Shown here in pieces: positions 10,347 to 20,117 of a DNA stretch of 26,337 bases. Origin of the DNA: Willaertia magna (lineage: Eukaryota; Heterolobosea; Eutetramitea; Acrasida; Naegleriidae). Below the pieces are notes generated by a model, which saw nothing but the letters and a program-made list of their open reading frames with translations, did not search any database and was not told the DNA's origin. Made by a program: the position numbers and the translations under genes. The stretch is from the NCBI GenBank assembly GCA_902984215.1, contig CADWAF010004624.1, forward strand, positions 1 to 26,337, given 5' to 3'. The number at the start of each line of letters is the position of its first letter. Position 1 is the stretch's first letter.

Positions 10347-11169
10347 ACCACCAGCAATAGTTACCGCTAGAATGACCCCTTGCTGTTACTTGTAGTCACT
10401 TGCCATTTAGATTAACAACATAAGAAAATAATTTAAATTATCCAAGTTTTCTTTACTTCCACTCTAGCAAAAGAAAATCATGGTTGGTTTGTTAGCGTTT
10501 CATTTTCGTTGCAAAAATTTCAGAAATAAAAATGCTAGCAAATTGTCTTCACACCCTTTTTTTAAGCTAGTTTCTTTTATCGGAAGAAATTTGATTTTTC
10601 ATGAATAATGTGCAGTATTTAATAACAATACTAAGCCTTTGTATTCGTTAAAACAAAACAATTACAATTTATTTGATATAATCGTTATAAAAGAATAATT
10701 TTTAAAGAAAGTAATTGAAAACGAACTTGACAAAGAATTAGAAGTTTAATTTTACATGAAAATATAAAAAAAATAATTTTAGAAAATTCAAGTTATCAAA
10801 TATGCTACTAAAACTTTAAAAAAAACTCCTTTTCGAAAAAAAGAACTTTTAAATTAACTTTATAAAAACCTTTACCTTATTATTTCGTATATTAATGTGA
10901 TCACATTTCCAATCTTGTAAACTATCCTTAAAATAACTGAAATATGATAAAGTCGCTTTACTTCTATAATATAAACCTCAAGAAAAACTTTTTATTTGAT
11001 TTTTCAAAAGCTTTTAAAGCTAATAATATAAACAACTCTAAGAAAAAAGTAACTCAACAAATAACTATTGTTTTAATTAATTTGATTTGTTGTAATTAAT
11101 TGAAGCATTAGATTAAATTGTACAGTAGTAGATATTCTTCTTTTTTTAAAAAAAAAGTAAAAACAACAA
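10347..11169. promoter_or_regulatory. Long divergent spacer upstream of the formin gene
   Basis: About 820 nt without a credible gene on either strand. It separates two outward-facing start codons, so promoters for both are expected. The sequence is very AT-rich with many A and T runs (for example around 10816, 10838 and 11140-11157). I see no tRNA, snoRNA box pair or long repeat. Confidence 0.45.
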
Positions 11170-14100
11170 ATGATAAGAGCTTTTATAAATTATTGTAAAT
11201 ATGGTGACTTGTTGGATATAGCTATTAGTGAAAGGATAAGATGTAAGTTATTTATCTATTCATTTATTATTTACTGTTATTATTACTTTTTAATTATTGT
11301 AATAATAAATAGATATTCATAATGATGGCGGTGACGATTTAAATCAAAGGATATCAAATATGATTAATGACAAATATGAAAATAAAACATTAATCATAAA
11401 TTTTACTTCCAAACCATTTCCAATTGTAGAATTAACAAGACCAATTTTAGATGTAGGTTCAATGCCATCCTTTTCAGAACATTTTGAACAATTAAGTAAT
11501 CTATTTGAAATTGGTTTATTAATGTATAATTTTTTAAGTATAAATGAAAATGATTATTATGTTTTATTAGTTGGAAATGTACAAACCACAAGTTACGCTT
11601 TATTATTGGCTTCTTTGTTGGTAAATTTTGATAATACGCAATTATGTAAGAAGATTATTGAAGAAAGTAATGCCTTGACATCTCCTAGTGTTGTAGATAA
11701 TAACAATGCTGCAAATGGTAGTAGCCTTGTTGAGTTGGAAAAGAATGGACAGCTTAGTCCTTCAGCTACTAGTACGAATAGTAGTAGTAATACAAATAAC
11801 GTTTCGGAGAATGTAATTGATATTTCTTCAATTGTAGGTGTAGAAGGAATAATTAATTCTGAAACAATGTTAGCAAATATTAAAGCAATGGTTTATGAGA
11901 AGTTAGAAAGAAAAATTGCAGCTAAATTTTTAACTAAATTAAGAAGTTTAGATCCTTCAATTAATAGATATTCAAAATATTTTGATGTAATGTTTGAATT
12001 GCAAGATTTAAACGCAATTAATCTTAATACTTTTCAATTAAAAGGAATATCTTTAAATAGTTCAAGATTTTGTCTAAGATATGCTGGAAATAATAATCCA
12101 GCAACTACATCTAGTTCAACTGTAAATATTAGTGGTAATAATAGTCGTATTGGTAGACAAAGACCAATGAGTGGAACGTTTAAGGCAGTTTTGGGAGATT
12201 ATAAAGGATCTATTAATGGATGTGAAGATGATGTTAGTTTTAGTGATAATCGTAGATATTCATTGATGACCCCAAGTCAACCAACTAGTTCAAATAATGT
12301 GTCAAATAATAATAATATGCCACCTGAAGATGTAAGTTCTTCATGGGTTTGGGTTCCAAATGAAAATTCATCTGGTTCATCTAGCACTACATCAACCCCT
12401 TCTCTTTCTAAGGGACTTACTAGAACAAGCAGTTTTTGTTGTGCTCCAAATAGTAAGCTAGACGGCCTTGGTGGTACATCATCTTCTACGAGTAATATGA
12501 ATGGCAATAGTGGTTTATTAGATGGATTTCAATACAGAAAATTATACTTTGTTGTAAGAAGACAAACTGAGATTGTTTATTCAACATTTGCAAATAGTTC
12601 TGACAAACCAACTATTGAAACTAGACAAGTGCTTTTACCTCAAACTGTATCAACAGATCCTAATGATGAACAAGGCAATACTAATGGTGGTTTACAACAC
12701 ACAAAAACAAAGTTAGAAAGGTGGTTCCATTATTCATTAGGTGAAAATTGTAAACCATTAATTGGTGATTTTGTTGTGTTATGTTATACAATGACAGATG
12801 ACGGAAATATCATTAATTTATTTAGATTTACATTTAATACTTTATTCTTAAAGAAACAAACTTCACTTAACGGTAATTATACTCTGGTTGTTGAAAAATC
12901 AGAATTAGATTGGGCCCACAATTGTTCACTATTTCCAAAACATTTTAAAATTGAATTACAATTTAATGAAATGAAGGATTTAGAAATAACTAATGATATG
13001 AGAGAGATGACATTAAATTATTGGGGAGAATTAATAACATCAATGCAGAAATGTTCTTCACATCAATTATTGAAAGACTTTATTCAAAAGGAAGTATTTG
13101 ATAAAGAACATAAAAGAATTGAAGAAGAGGCTCTTAACTCTAAATCAATTATGCCAAATATTGTTCCAGAAAATCAACCAAATATTGAAAAGAAAGAAGA
13201 AGAAGTAACGCAACCTTCTGGGGTTGTACCTCCTCCTCCAACTAATGTAAATATTCCACCTCCACCAATGTCAACCGTTCCAGTAGCACCAAGTGTCAGT
13301 TCTATTAAGGGTACTAAAAAGAAAAAGAAAGATGAAGACGAGGATGATGATAACGCAATTATTAGTAAAACAAAACAATTACATTGGAAACCAATTAAAA
13401 AAGTTGAAGGTAGTAATTCAGTTTGGAATTCACAATTAAATATTGATTCAAACGCTATTGATTTTGAAAAGTTAGAACAATTATTTGCTAAACAATCAAA
13501 TGTACCTACAGCTAAATCTTTAAATAATCTTAATGGAATATCACCTAATACATTAGATGATGCAGAATCTTCTACCATGAGTAATGGTAGTGGTTTTGGT
13601 AACAATGGTACATTAACTGGAGAGAAAGATTCAAGATTAATTTCACCTAGAACCCAAACTACTTCTTTAGCATCAGAAGGAGTAATTGATGCAAAGGCAG
13701 CAAGAAATATTGAAATTATAATTAACAGTCAATTTAAGAGTATTCCAAGTGAGATAATTGCACAACAAATTGAAAATTTAGAAACTGAAAATATTTCTTT
13801 ACAACAAATTGAGAATTTAGAACAATTTATTTCACAATCTGGTGATTTAGAGAAATCTAAATTAATTGAAATGAAAAATAAGAGTGAATTATTACCTAAA
13901 ACAGATACTTTCTTATTAGATATTCTCTCCATTGAGAATGTATCTGATAAATTAAAAACAATGAAATTTATACAAACATTTGATAATGTTTACAAAGAAA
14001 CATTAACAATGATTGAAAAGAAGAAGAAAGCATGTAAAACATTAATGCAATCTACTTTATTAAGTAGAGTATTACATTACGTTTTATTATTAGGAAATTA

Positions 14101-14713
14101 TATGAATAGAGGTAAGAAGAGATTAGAGGGTGAAGGATTTGATTTACATATTTTACCAAAATTAAAAGACACTAGAGCTACCTTTGATAGAGAAATAAGT
14201 TTAATGAATTATTTAGCAACTATTTTAAACAAAGATGATGAAAAGGATATTTATAATTTTGATACTGAATTAATAGATTGTGGTGTTTGTAGTTTTGGTG
14301 TAACAATTACTTTAAATTCAATTAATCAATACATGTTAGAATTAGATCAAATGAATAGACATGTTCAAAGCCAAAAGAAGTTAATTGAAAAGTTTAATTT
14401 TACAGAAAAATATAAAGAAAGATTATCTAATTTTGTTGCACTTTGTAATATTCAATATCCAAAGATTAGAAAATCATTTGAAAGTTTACAAAATATTTAT
14501 AATGAGTGTTGTGAATATTTCCATTTTGTTCCTTCTCCAAGTACTGACAATAATGAGCAACAAGAAGATGAATTGTTTGCAATTATTAGAAATTTTGTTG
14601 AACAATATAAAAAGGCAAAGAAAGAAAATGAAGAAAAACAAACTTTAAAAAGAAAAGATAGGCTACGAAAATGTCAATCGATGAGAATTATTAATTTGAA
14701 TTTAAATCAATAA
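11170..14713 (+). CDS. Formin with PTEN-like pseudophosphatase, C2 and FH2 domains
   Basis: Exons 11170-11242 and 11313-14713 (70-nt GTAAGT...TAG intron) encode 1157 aa. Exon 1 supplies the start of a PTEN/tensin-type domain (YGDLLDIAISERIRYIHNDG), continuing with LIINFTSKPF to about residue 280 and including a PSINRYSKYFDVM block like PSQxRYVxYF. The P-loop HCxxGxxR is replaced by VLLVGNVQTTSY (about 109-120), so the catalytic Cys and Arg are absent. A C2 domain (about 425-575) shows IGDFVVLCYTM, FRFTFNTLFL and SELDWAHNCSLFPKHFKIEL, close to PTEN C2. FH1 is minimal, two short proline runs (about 664-685). FH2 (about 705-1100) has KQLHWKPIKK and LLGNYMNRGKKRLEGEGFDL. Formins nucleate and elongate unbranched actin; the PTEN-C2 part probably targets membrane phosphoinositides, as in plant class II formins. 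Ser/Asn-rich inserts interrupt the PTEN-C2 half. Confidence 0.9.
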
Positions 14714-14727
14714 ACTTGTAAATAATT

Positions 14728-16920
14728 TTACTTTGTGAATGTTCTAATTACCCACGTCACAAAACGAACGCAAGTATAAGGTGTTATCATAAACAAGTTC
14801 TGTAAAAGTGTGAATGTTTGTCCAGCCTTTTCTAAATCGTTCCCCTGAATTGAGGTATAAGTTTTAATGACAAAATCAATTAGCAACACACCACCGCTAT
14901 TAAAGATTTCGAGACTATCCCTATAAGATAATCCAGCTCCATCCTTCTCATTACTCCGTAAAATAGTTCCAAAGTCGTTCTTATCCCAATTTAAATAACC
15001 GTATTTCTCTACCTCAATATTTTCTACTGCAATAATACTGGGTATTAGTGATGAGCCGACTTTGGTTTGCTCAATTCTGTTTAAGCCAAATGGTAAAGTG
15101 GATTGAGAGGGAGACCATAAAAAATTATCTTTTTCTATCCAGTTCTGTAATAAGGTAGAGTTGTCACACAAGCTTGTTAGATCCATTCCAGGAAATAAAT
15201 AATTGTGTTTAGATAATTCTAATATCACAAATGACGATTGTTCTTTTGTAAATAATTTAGCAGTTTTTGCATTTGTATCTTCACCTAAAGGGAAAACAGT
15301 TAAAAACAACGCCACAGTTTTTGTAAAACAATTCCTTTTTCTTTTTTTTGACATGTTTGTTAGAGTACCAAAGAATTCTTTCGCTAATTTACCCAATCCC
15401 TCTTTTTGACTTGTAATTCGAACAATTAACTTAATTTCACCTTCATCCCCATTTTCCTCATAGTTATCTTCATTCTTCTGCCTTTCATTTCTGTAGGAAA
15501 TGACAAAATCAACAAACGATTTGAAAATGGAATCCTTTAGTAATACTGGGTTATCAATATCTGTATTTTCAGTTAATTCCTCTATAGTATCAAATTTGAG
15601 GCTGTCAGATTTCCATTTTGCTCTTAAATAGTTAAATTTCGTTTTCTCACTAATCATTTTCTTCATCATGCAACTTTGAGGAGATTGTTGATTAATTAAC
15701 AACAGAGCTAACCATATCTGAATACTTTTCTCTTTTACTGACACTCTTTCTGAGTCACAAACTGTTTTAAGCCAATCCTTTGGAAAATACACTGCATATT
15801 CACTTATAAACCTAGCACTAAATTGGCTAGGGATTGATAAAATAGTTTTTTCCTCCAACTCATTCATTCTTATTAGACCAGAACGATGAAAAGGCATAAG
15901 TACATTAATTATTGGATTGCTAGTCACTGACTGTAAAGTAAACTTATCTACCCTCACAAATCCAAAATCTTCGGGAAAAGAAAATATAAATATAATTTTA
16001 TCTAGTAGAGAGCTGCTGTTGCAAAGAAACGTACGCAATAAATTATATTGTCTATTTTTAAAAGTCGAAAAAGCCTCTTCCAGTATTTCAAATAATTGAC
16101 AGAAGTCTATTTCTTTGGCTCCTTTTTTCTCCCAAAATTGTTTTAAGAAAAGAAATAGAATTCTTGGAGTGCCAACCAAATTTTCTTCTATCTGTAATTT
16201 AACCTTTTCACTTTCATCTTCAGTTAAATTCTTAATTTTTAATTCTTCCCAATAAAGTAAGTGAGAGAGTACTTGGTGAACGTTTCTCTGGTCAAATAAT
16301 CTAAGAGGACAGCAAGGAATGACAGAAGTAAGGTAATTCGTTCTTATACAGCTACTTAAAGGTGTATTTCCAGAAAGAATAACTTTCACACGGGCAGTGC
16401 AGGGACTGGTAAGGAAAAGCTCTTTCATACATTCTTCTTCCATTCTGTGAGCATTATCTAAGTGAATAAAAAGGAAAGAATCTTGATATCTGTTGGAGAA
16501 CGAAGTTGACAAAGTTTCAAAATCAATTGGAAGGAGGTTCGTATTCTTTAAAGTCAGCGATTTGGTTTTATTTTCTTTTATAAGTTCGCTAAGTTGTGAT
16601 TCAACAATTGAAAATAAAATCCTCCATGCCTTGTAAAAATTACAATCTTGAATTATTGAAATTTCTACTATTGAGAAAGCATTAATATAAACACTATAAA
16701 TATCGTTGTAATATTTGTGTAAATTCTTCAACATCTCTGTTTTTCCGGTTCCTGGTGGTTCAAACAAAGTTAGCACTTTAGATAATTTCGTTACTGGGTC
16801 ATGTTTAATAAAGTTTATTAAACAATCTTCTACTTCTGGGGTTCTTATGAAATATGGAATTATTTCTTTTTGTATTTGTATAGATATATCTTGTTTAAAT
16901 AAACCTAATTCTTCAGCCAT
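14728..16920 (-). CDS. P-loop ATPase, possibly STAND/Crinkler-like
   Basis: One exon of 730 aa. The Walker A motif FEPPGTGKTEML is at about residues 53-64. A Walker B-like strand (FLFIHLDNAH, about 149-158) and a sensor-like VKVILSGNTP follow, as in AAA+/STAND ATPases. After the ATPase come helical segments (about 240-470) and a C-terminal region I cannot assign, ending in SGGVLLIDFVIKTYTSIQ and a hydrophobic helix. The layout recalls the P-loop modules of Crinkler and retrotransposon-hot-spot proteins, whose N- or C-terminal parts can carry nuclease folds, but this is only an impression. The N-terminal ubiquitin-like header of classical Crinklers is not seen. Codon choice is visibly less AT-rich than in UTP6 or the formin. 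It is convergent with the formin gene, with 14 nt between stops. Confidence 0.6.
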   Translation of the reverse strand: MAEELGLFKQDISIQIQKEIIPYFIRTPEVEDCLINFIKHDPVTKLSKVLTLFEPPGTGKTEMLKNLHKYYNDIYSVYINAFSIVEISIIQDCNFYKAWRILFSIVESQLSELIKENKTKSLTLKNTNLLPIDFETLSTSFSNRYQDSFLFIHLDNAHRMEEECMKELFLTSPCTARVKVILSGNTPLSSCIRTNYLTSVIPCCPLRLFDQRNVHQVLSHLLYWEELKIKNLTEDESEKVKLQIEENLVGTPRILFLFLKQFWEKKGAKEIDFCQLFEILEEAFSTFKNRQYNLLRTFLCNSSSLLDKIIFIFSFPEDFGFVRVDKFTLQSVTSNPIINVLMPFHRSGLIRMNELEEKTILSIPSQFSARFISEYAVYFPKDWLKTVCDSERVSVKEKSIQIWLALLLINQQSPQSCMMKKMISEKTKFNYLRAKWKSDSLKFDTIEELTENTDIDNPVLLKDSIFKSFVDFVISYRNERQKNEDNYEENGDEGEIKLIVRITSQKEGLGKLAKEFFGTLTNMSKKRKRNCFTKTVALFLTVFPLGEDTNAKTAKLFTKEQSSFVILELSKHNYLFPGMDLTSLCDNSTLLQNWIEKDNFLWSPSQSTLPFGLNRIEQTKVGSSLIPSIIAVENIEVEKYGYLNWDKNDFGTILRSNEKDGAGLSYRDSLEIFNSGGVLLIDFVIKTYTSIQGNDLEKAGQTFTLLQNLFMITPYTCVRFVTWVIRTFTK

Positions 16921-17002
16921 ACTTTAACTGAACAAGGAAAAAAACCGGTCCCTCAAAACGTTTTCTCACTTTTTTAAAAATAATTTTATTTGCAAAACTA
17001 TT

Positions 17003-18557
17003 TTACACAAAATTTACCTTTTCTTTTAATTTTATCCATTCATTATACCACGAACGATTTGGATATCTTTCAAAATTATCTTTCATTGTTTTTAAATGTT
17101 GTAAATCATCCGTTTCAAAATAACTGGAACATTGAGTTATAATATCATCATCTTCCCTTAAACCATCCCTAATTTTAGTAATTTTCTCTTTATTCTTTTC
17201 AAACATATCAAAAAAGAATTTTGTTTCATTATTAATTCTTTGTTTTCCAACAGAACGAAACATCATATCACTATTAAATGGAAGTTTAATATCTAAATAG
17301 CAAACTTGTTCATATCTTGTTAAGTTGTCATTGATCTTAAAGAAGCACCACGCTGTTAAAATTTCCATTGGAATAGAGTTCTTTTCTAATTCTGAATTGT
17401 CTGGATCGATAACTGATTTATAATAATTTATGACACAATCAATTTGTGGATCATAAATACTGGTACAAGCACAATGCATTGCTCTTGCTTTTAGAAAATT
17501 GGCAGGTTTTGTAACATAATTTACAAAGTTAACGGCATAAGGAGATCTTCTATCCTCTTCTCTGTCTTCTTTAGAAGAAGATATTAAAGTATCTGGTTCC
17601 ACATAACGATAACATGAAAGAATAGAAATTAATGGGTCTACTTGTTTTCTTGTTCTACATTTAAATAAATTGCAACGGTCAACCAAACTAAATAACACAA
17701 AAAAACACTTACTCTGACTCACAATATTTAGCAAAAACCCAATCTCTAGGAAAAGGTAAATAAATTACTTGTTTAGCTAACTTCAAACCCTTCACCTTAG
17801 TTCCAATAGTATAATTACTATTTGATTGAAAACAATACTTTTCTGATTGTTTATTTGAACGATAATATTCATACCAATCAGGAGAATCTTCTAACAAAGA
17901 TAATATAAAATAGATATCTTTATCTGAAATGAATGGATCAACTAAATCTTTAGGTTTATAACGAATGTCAACTTCAAAACCTTTTGAAATATCTAATGCT
18001 ATTCTTCTACAAAACTCTTCTCCCTTTTCTGAAAGAAATTGTTTAAGGCCATCATATCTAACGAATCTTGGGAATTGATCTAATTTTAAATCGATATGAG
18101 TGCTTATTTCAATTTGATCAAAGAGTGTTATGTATTTCTCTTTTACAGAAGAGGTATTTGTTGGTGTGGTTGGTGTTGGTAATAGTATTTCATTAGTTGA
18201 TGTTGTAAGTTGGGTATTATACATAGTTGCCTCATTATAATTGGATTGTTCTTTGGTCAACTCAGACCATTGTTGTAAACATTCATTTCTTGTTCTACCA
18301 TTTAAATTTAAAATACCTGGAATAATATATTTATCCATTAATTTCTTTGCTTCTGATTGTATTTTAAAAATATTATCATTTTGTAAACATTTTTTATAAT
18401 TTTCTAATTCATCTAAAAATAATATTGGTTCTTCATTTGCAACTGATTTCAAATAATCTCTAAAGAAATTTCTACTTTCTTCTACATCCATAACAGCATC
18501 ATACACAACCATATATTGATTAGGATTAAAAGACTTGTTCTTCTTTCTGCCAAACAT
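17003..18557 (-). CDS. RGS domain plus START-like domain protein (2 exons)
   Basis: Exons 18557-17713 and 17687-17003, joined across a 25-nt intron (17688-17712, GTAAGT donor, TTTAG acceptor), encode 509 aa. Without splicing, the frame stops at a TAA inside the donor. The first ~185 residues form an RGS domain, which accelerates GTP hydrolysis by G-alpha: RNFFRDYLKSVANEEPILFL, NIFKIQSEAKKLMDKYI, LFDQIEISTHIDLKLDQFPRF. A Thr/Asn-rich insert (about 118-138) splits it. The remainder resembles a START lipid-binding domain: DWVFAKYCES joined across the intron to LVDRCNLFKC, and LTAWCFFKINDNLTRYEQVC in place of the START WxFxxxxxxT.xxYxxQ strands. It would link heterotrimeric G-protein signalling to lipid recognition at membranes. 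The RGS call is firm and the START call moderate. Confidence 0.75.
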
Positions 18558-18853
18558 TGTAATTAATATATTTTTTTGCTTTGTAATTGGTGGTATTTAA
18601 TTCTGCATAAACTAATAGTTCATTTGGAAATTAGTTGAAATTACTAATTAGTTTTCTTATGGACATGTTACTAAAACCAATTTTGTAAATTGTCAAAAAT
18701 AGACCCAATGTATTCTTACACTAAAATAACTTCTATTCAAATTTTAGATCAATTATTATTGCTTTAAAGGTTCATTTATTTTAATTTCAGTTCAAAATAT
18801 ATTATTTTGTGTAAAAAGTTAAAGATTTAAATATAAATAATAATGAAATAAAT
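18558..18853. other. AT-rich intergenic spacer
   Basis: This spacer lies between the RGS-START start codon and the stop of the DRAM-family gene, both on the minus strand. It should include the RGS-START promoter and the 3' UTR of the upstream gene. I see nothing else in it. Confidence 0.4.
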
Positions 18854-19668
18854 TTATTGACATTCTTCATATTCTATCTCTTCATATTCTGTAACTGTTG
18901 TATAATTATTTGCCATTTTCCAATCTATTGCATAAGTTATATTATAAATTAAAATTAATAAAGTTGCTGTCCATTCAATAATATTACCAAGTGGAAAATT
19001 AATTTTTACAAACTTTACAATAATAAAATACAACAAATTAAACTAATTAAAATTTTTAAAATTAATGAAAATTTATTAATAAAAATAACTTTCACCTTTT
19101 CCTCTTCATTATTTTTCTTTAAATAATATAATCTTCTAAAATAAACTACACTTATTAAGGTATTTAATAATTGAGCAAATAAGGACAATATAAAAAAACT
19201 AGTTGCACAAATACTGTGTAAAACCCAAGGCATGTCATCATTTGAGGTAATACAACAACTTGAAATAATAATTGCAATACTAGCTAATATTCCAAATAAA
19301 AAAATACTAAATATTATTAAATATTCAATAATTATTTTAAATAAATTATTTGTAAATTTTATATTTTGCATTTGTCTACGTTTATTTAATAAAAAAGAAA
19401 ATAATAAAAAATAAATCCATAAATAATTAATGCCCATTACAATCATGCCTACCCGAAAGAAATATCGCTCTGGAATATATCTTCCAGTATGTGTTATGTC
19501 TGTATATGGAAAAGAAGGAGTATGTCCTAAAGAATAAGAAGTTATATAAGATATTGAAATTGTTAAAATACTTCCTACAACCATTATAATAGGAAATACA
19601 TAAGATGGAATATTGTGAAAAACTAAAGGTTGTTCCTTAAAGACACGCTTCTTCACACACGAATCCAT
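18854..19668 (-). CDS. DRAM/Frag1/Sfk1-family six-span membrane protein
   Basis: Two frames overlap at 19015-19036 and need joining. The best GT-AG solution is exon 19668-19096, a 53-nt intron (19043-19095; GTGAAA donor, ATTAG acceptor, phase 0), and exon 19042-18854, giving 253 aa. The family signature is the loop FPYTDITHTGRYIPERYFFR (compare P.ISDTGxxxPE) after the first span, and the closing GNIIEWTATLLILIYNITYA followed by IDW, like the EW...DF ending of DRAM. Spans lie at about 24-48, 68-94, 108-137 and 145-175, plus the C-terminal one. Splicing removes a hydrophobic LILKILISLICCILLL stretch that would itself make a good fifth span, so an indel instead of an intron cannot be excluded. 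Family members act in autophagy (DRAM), GPI-anchor maturation (PGAP2) or lipid homeostasis (Sfk1). Which one applies is unknown. The acidic tail faces the cytosol by inference. Confidence 0.7.
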
Positions 19669-19715
19669 TTCTAGATATTTTTTTCAATTTTTTAAAAAAT
19701 TATTTTTTTATTTTC

Positions 19716-19732
19716 AATTTTTTAAAAAAAAT
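19716..19732. repeat. Left copy of a 17-nt direct repeat (possible target-site duplication)
   Basis: AATTTTTTAAAAAAAAT occurs here and again, identically, at 19990-20006, flanking the GC-richer island. The word is low-complexity, so coincidence is possible in this AT-rich spacer. Confidence 0.4.
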
Positions 19733-19989
19733 TAAGTGATGATTTATTATATTAACCAATACCAGTACAGGGTATTGGGACGGTCGATTTGGACTTTCTG
19801 TGATTATTCGTTTTTAAGAATTGATTACTTTTAGTTATTGCTCCAAGACGACTTGAGTTTGCAGGATACCAGAGAGTGGTGACAGCTACCTTTTTCTTTT
19901 ATTTTTGGTGGAGAAGTCAGACGGGACAGGGCATCGAACACGCGACCCAGAGGTACCCATAGGTCTGCGGTTATGGTACAGGAAAAACA
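19733..19989 (-). mobile_element. Candidate tRNA-derived SINE or Pol III RNA gene
   Basis: This 257-nt island is visibly less AT-rich than the poly-A/poly-T DNA on both sides. On the minus strand, about 45 nt from its start, there is a Pol III B box (TGTTCGATGCC around 19930-19940, fitting GWTCRANNC) within GGGTCGCGTGTTCGATGCCC, which looks like a decayed tRNA T-arm. An A-box-like TAACCGCAGACC lies 34 nt upstream. Near the 3' end, CCAATACC (19756-19763) pairs perfectly with GGTATTGG (19771-19778) across a 7-nt loop. A minus-strand T-run past the end could terminate Pol III. The T-stem is mispaired, so it is not a functional tRNA. It sits in the divergent spacer between the DRAM-family and TYSND1-like genes. 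An unrelated structured ncRNA is the main alternative. Confidence 0.4.
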
Positions 19990-20006
19990 AATTTTTTAAA
20001 AAAAAT
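19990..20006. repeat. Right copy of the 17-nt direct repeat
   Basis: Identical to the 19716-19732 copy. Together they bracket 257 nt, in the size range of a short SINE. The A/T-only composition weakens the argument. Confidence 0.4.
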
Positions 20007-20117
20007 AAACGTATTTCCGCCTTTTAATTTTTTCACTGGGACCTTCAACAAGCCTTTTTTCCGATAAGTCAACAACAAAGCCTTTGTTATTAGCAATTAA
20101 TTGTTAGAAAGCAAATA

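Noticed and set aside
13174..13605. Minus-strand open frame of 143 codons inside the formin
   Set aside because: It is antisense to the FH1/FH2 region; its Ser/Phe/Gly runs mirror the Pro/Lys/Glu codons of the formin.
19740..20040. U1, U5, U6, SRP RNA or RNase P RNA in the less AT-rich island or just beside it
   Set aside because: Short look-alikes (GCAGGATACCAGAGAG, CCGCCTTTTAATTTTTT) are not supported by the other conserved blocks or foldings of those RNAs.
7510..20066. CCGATA/TATCGG words near several start codons (7510, 7648, 10578, 20061) as a shared promoter element
   Set aside because: The same 6-mer also occurs inside coding DNA (about 1711, 1982, 2153), and about this many hits on both strands are expected by chance for a 26-kb AT-rich sequence.
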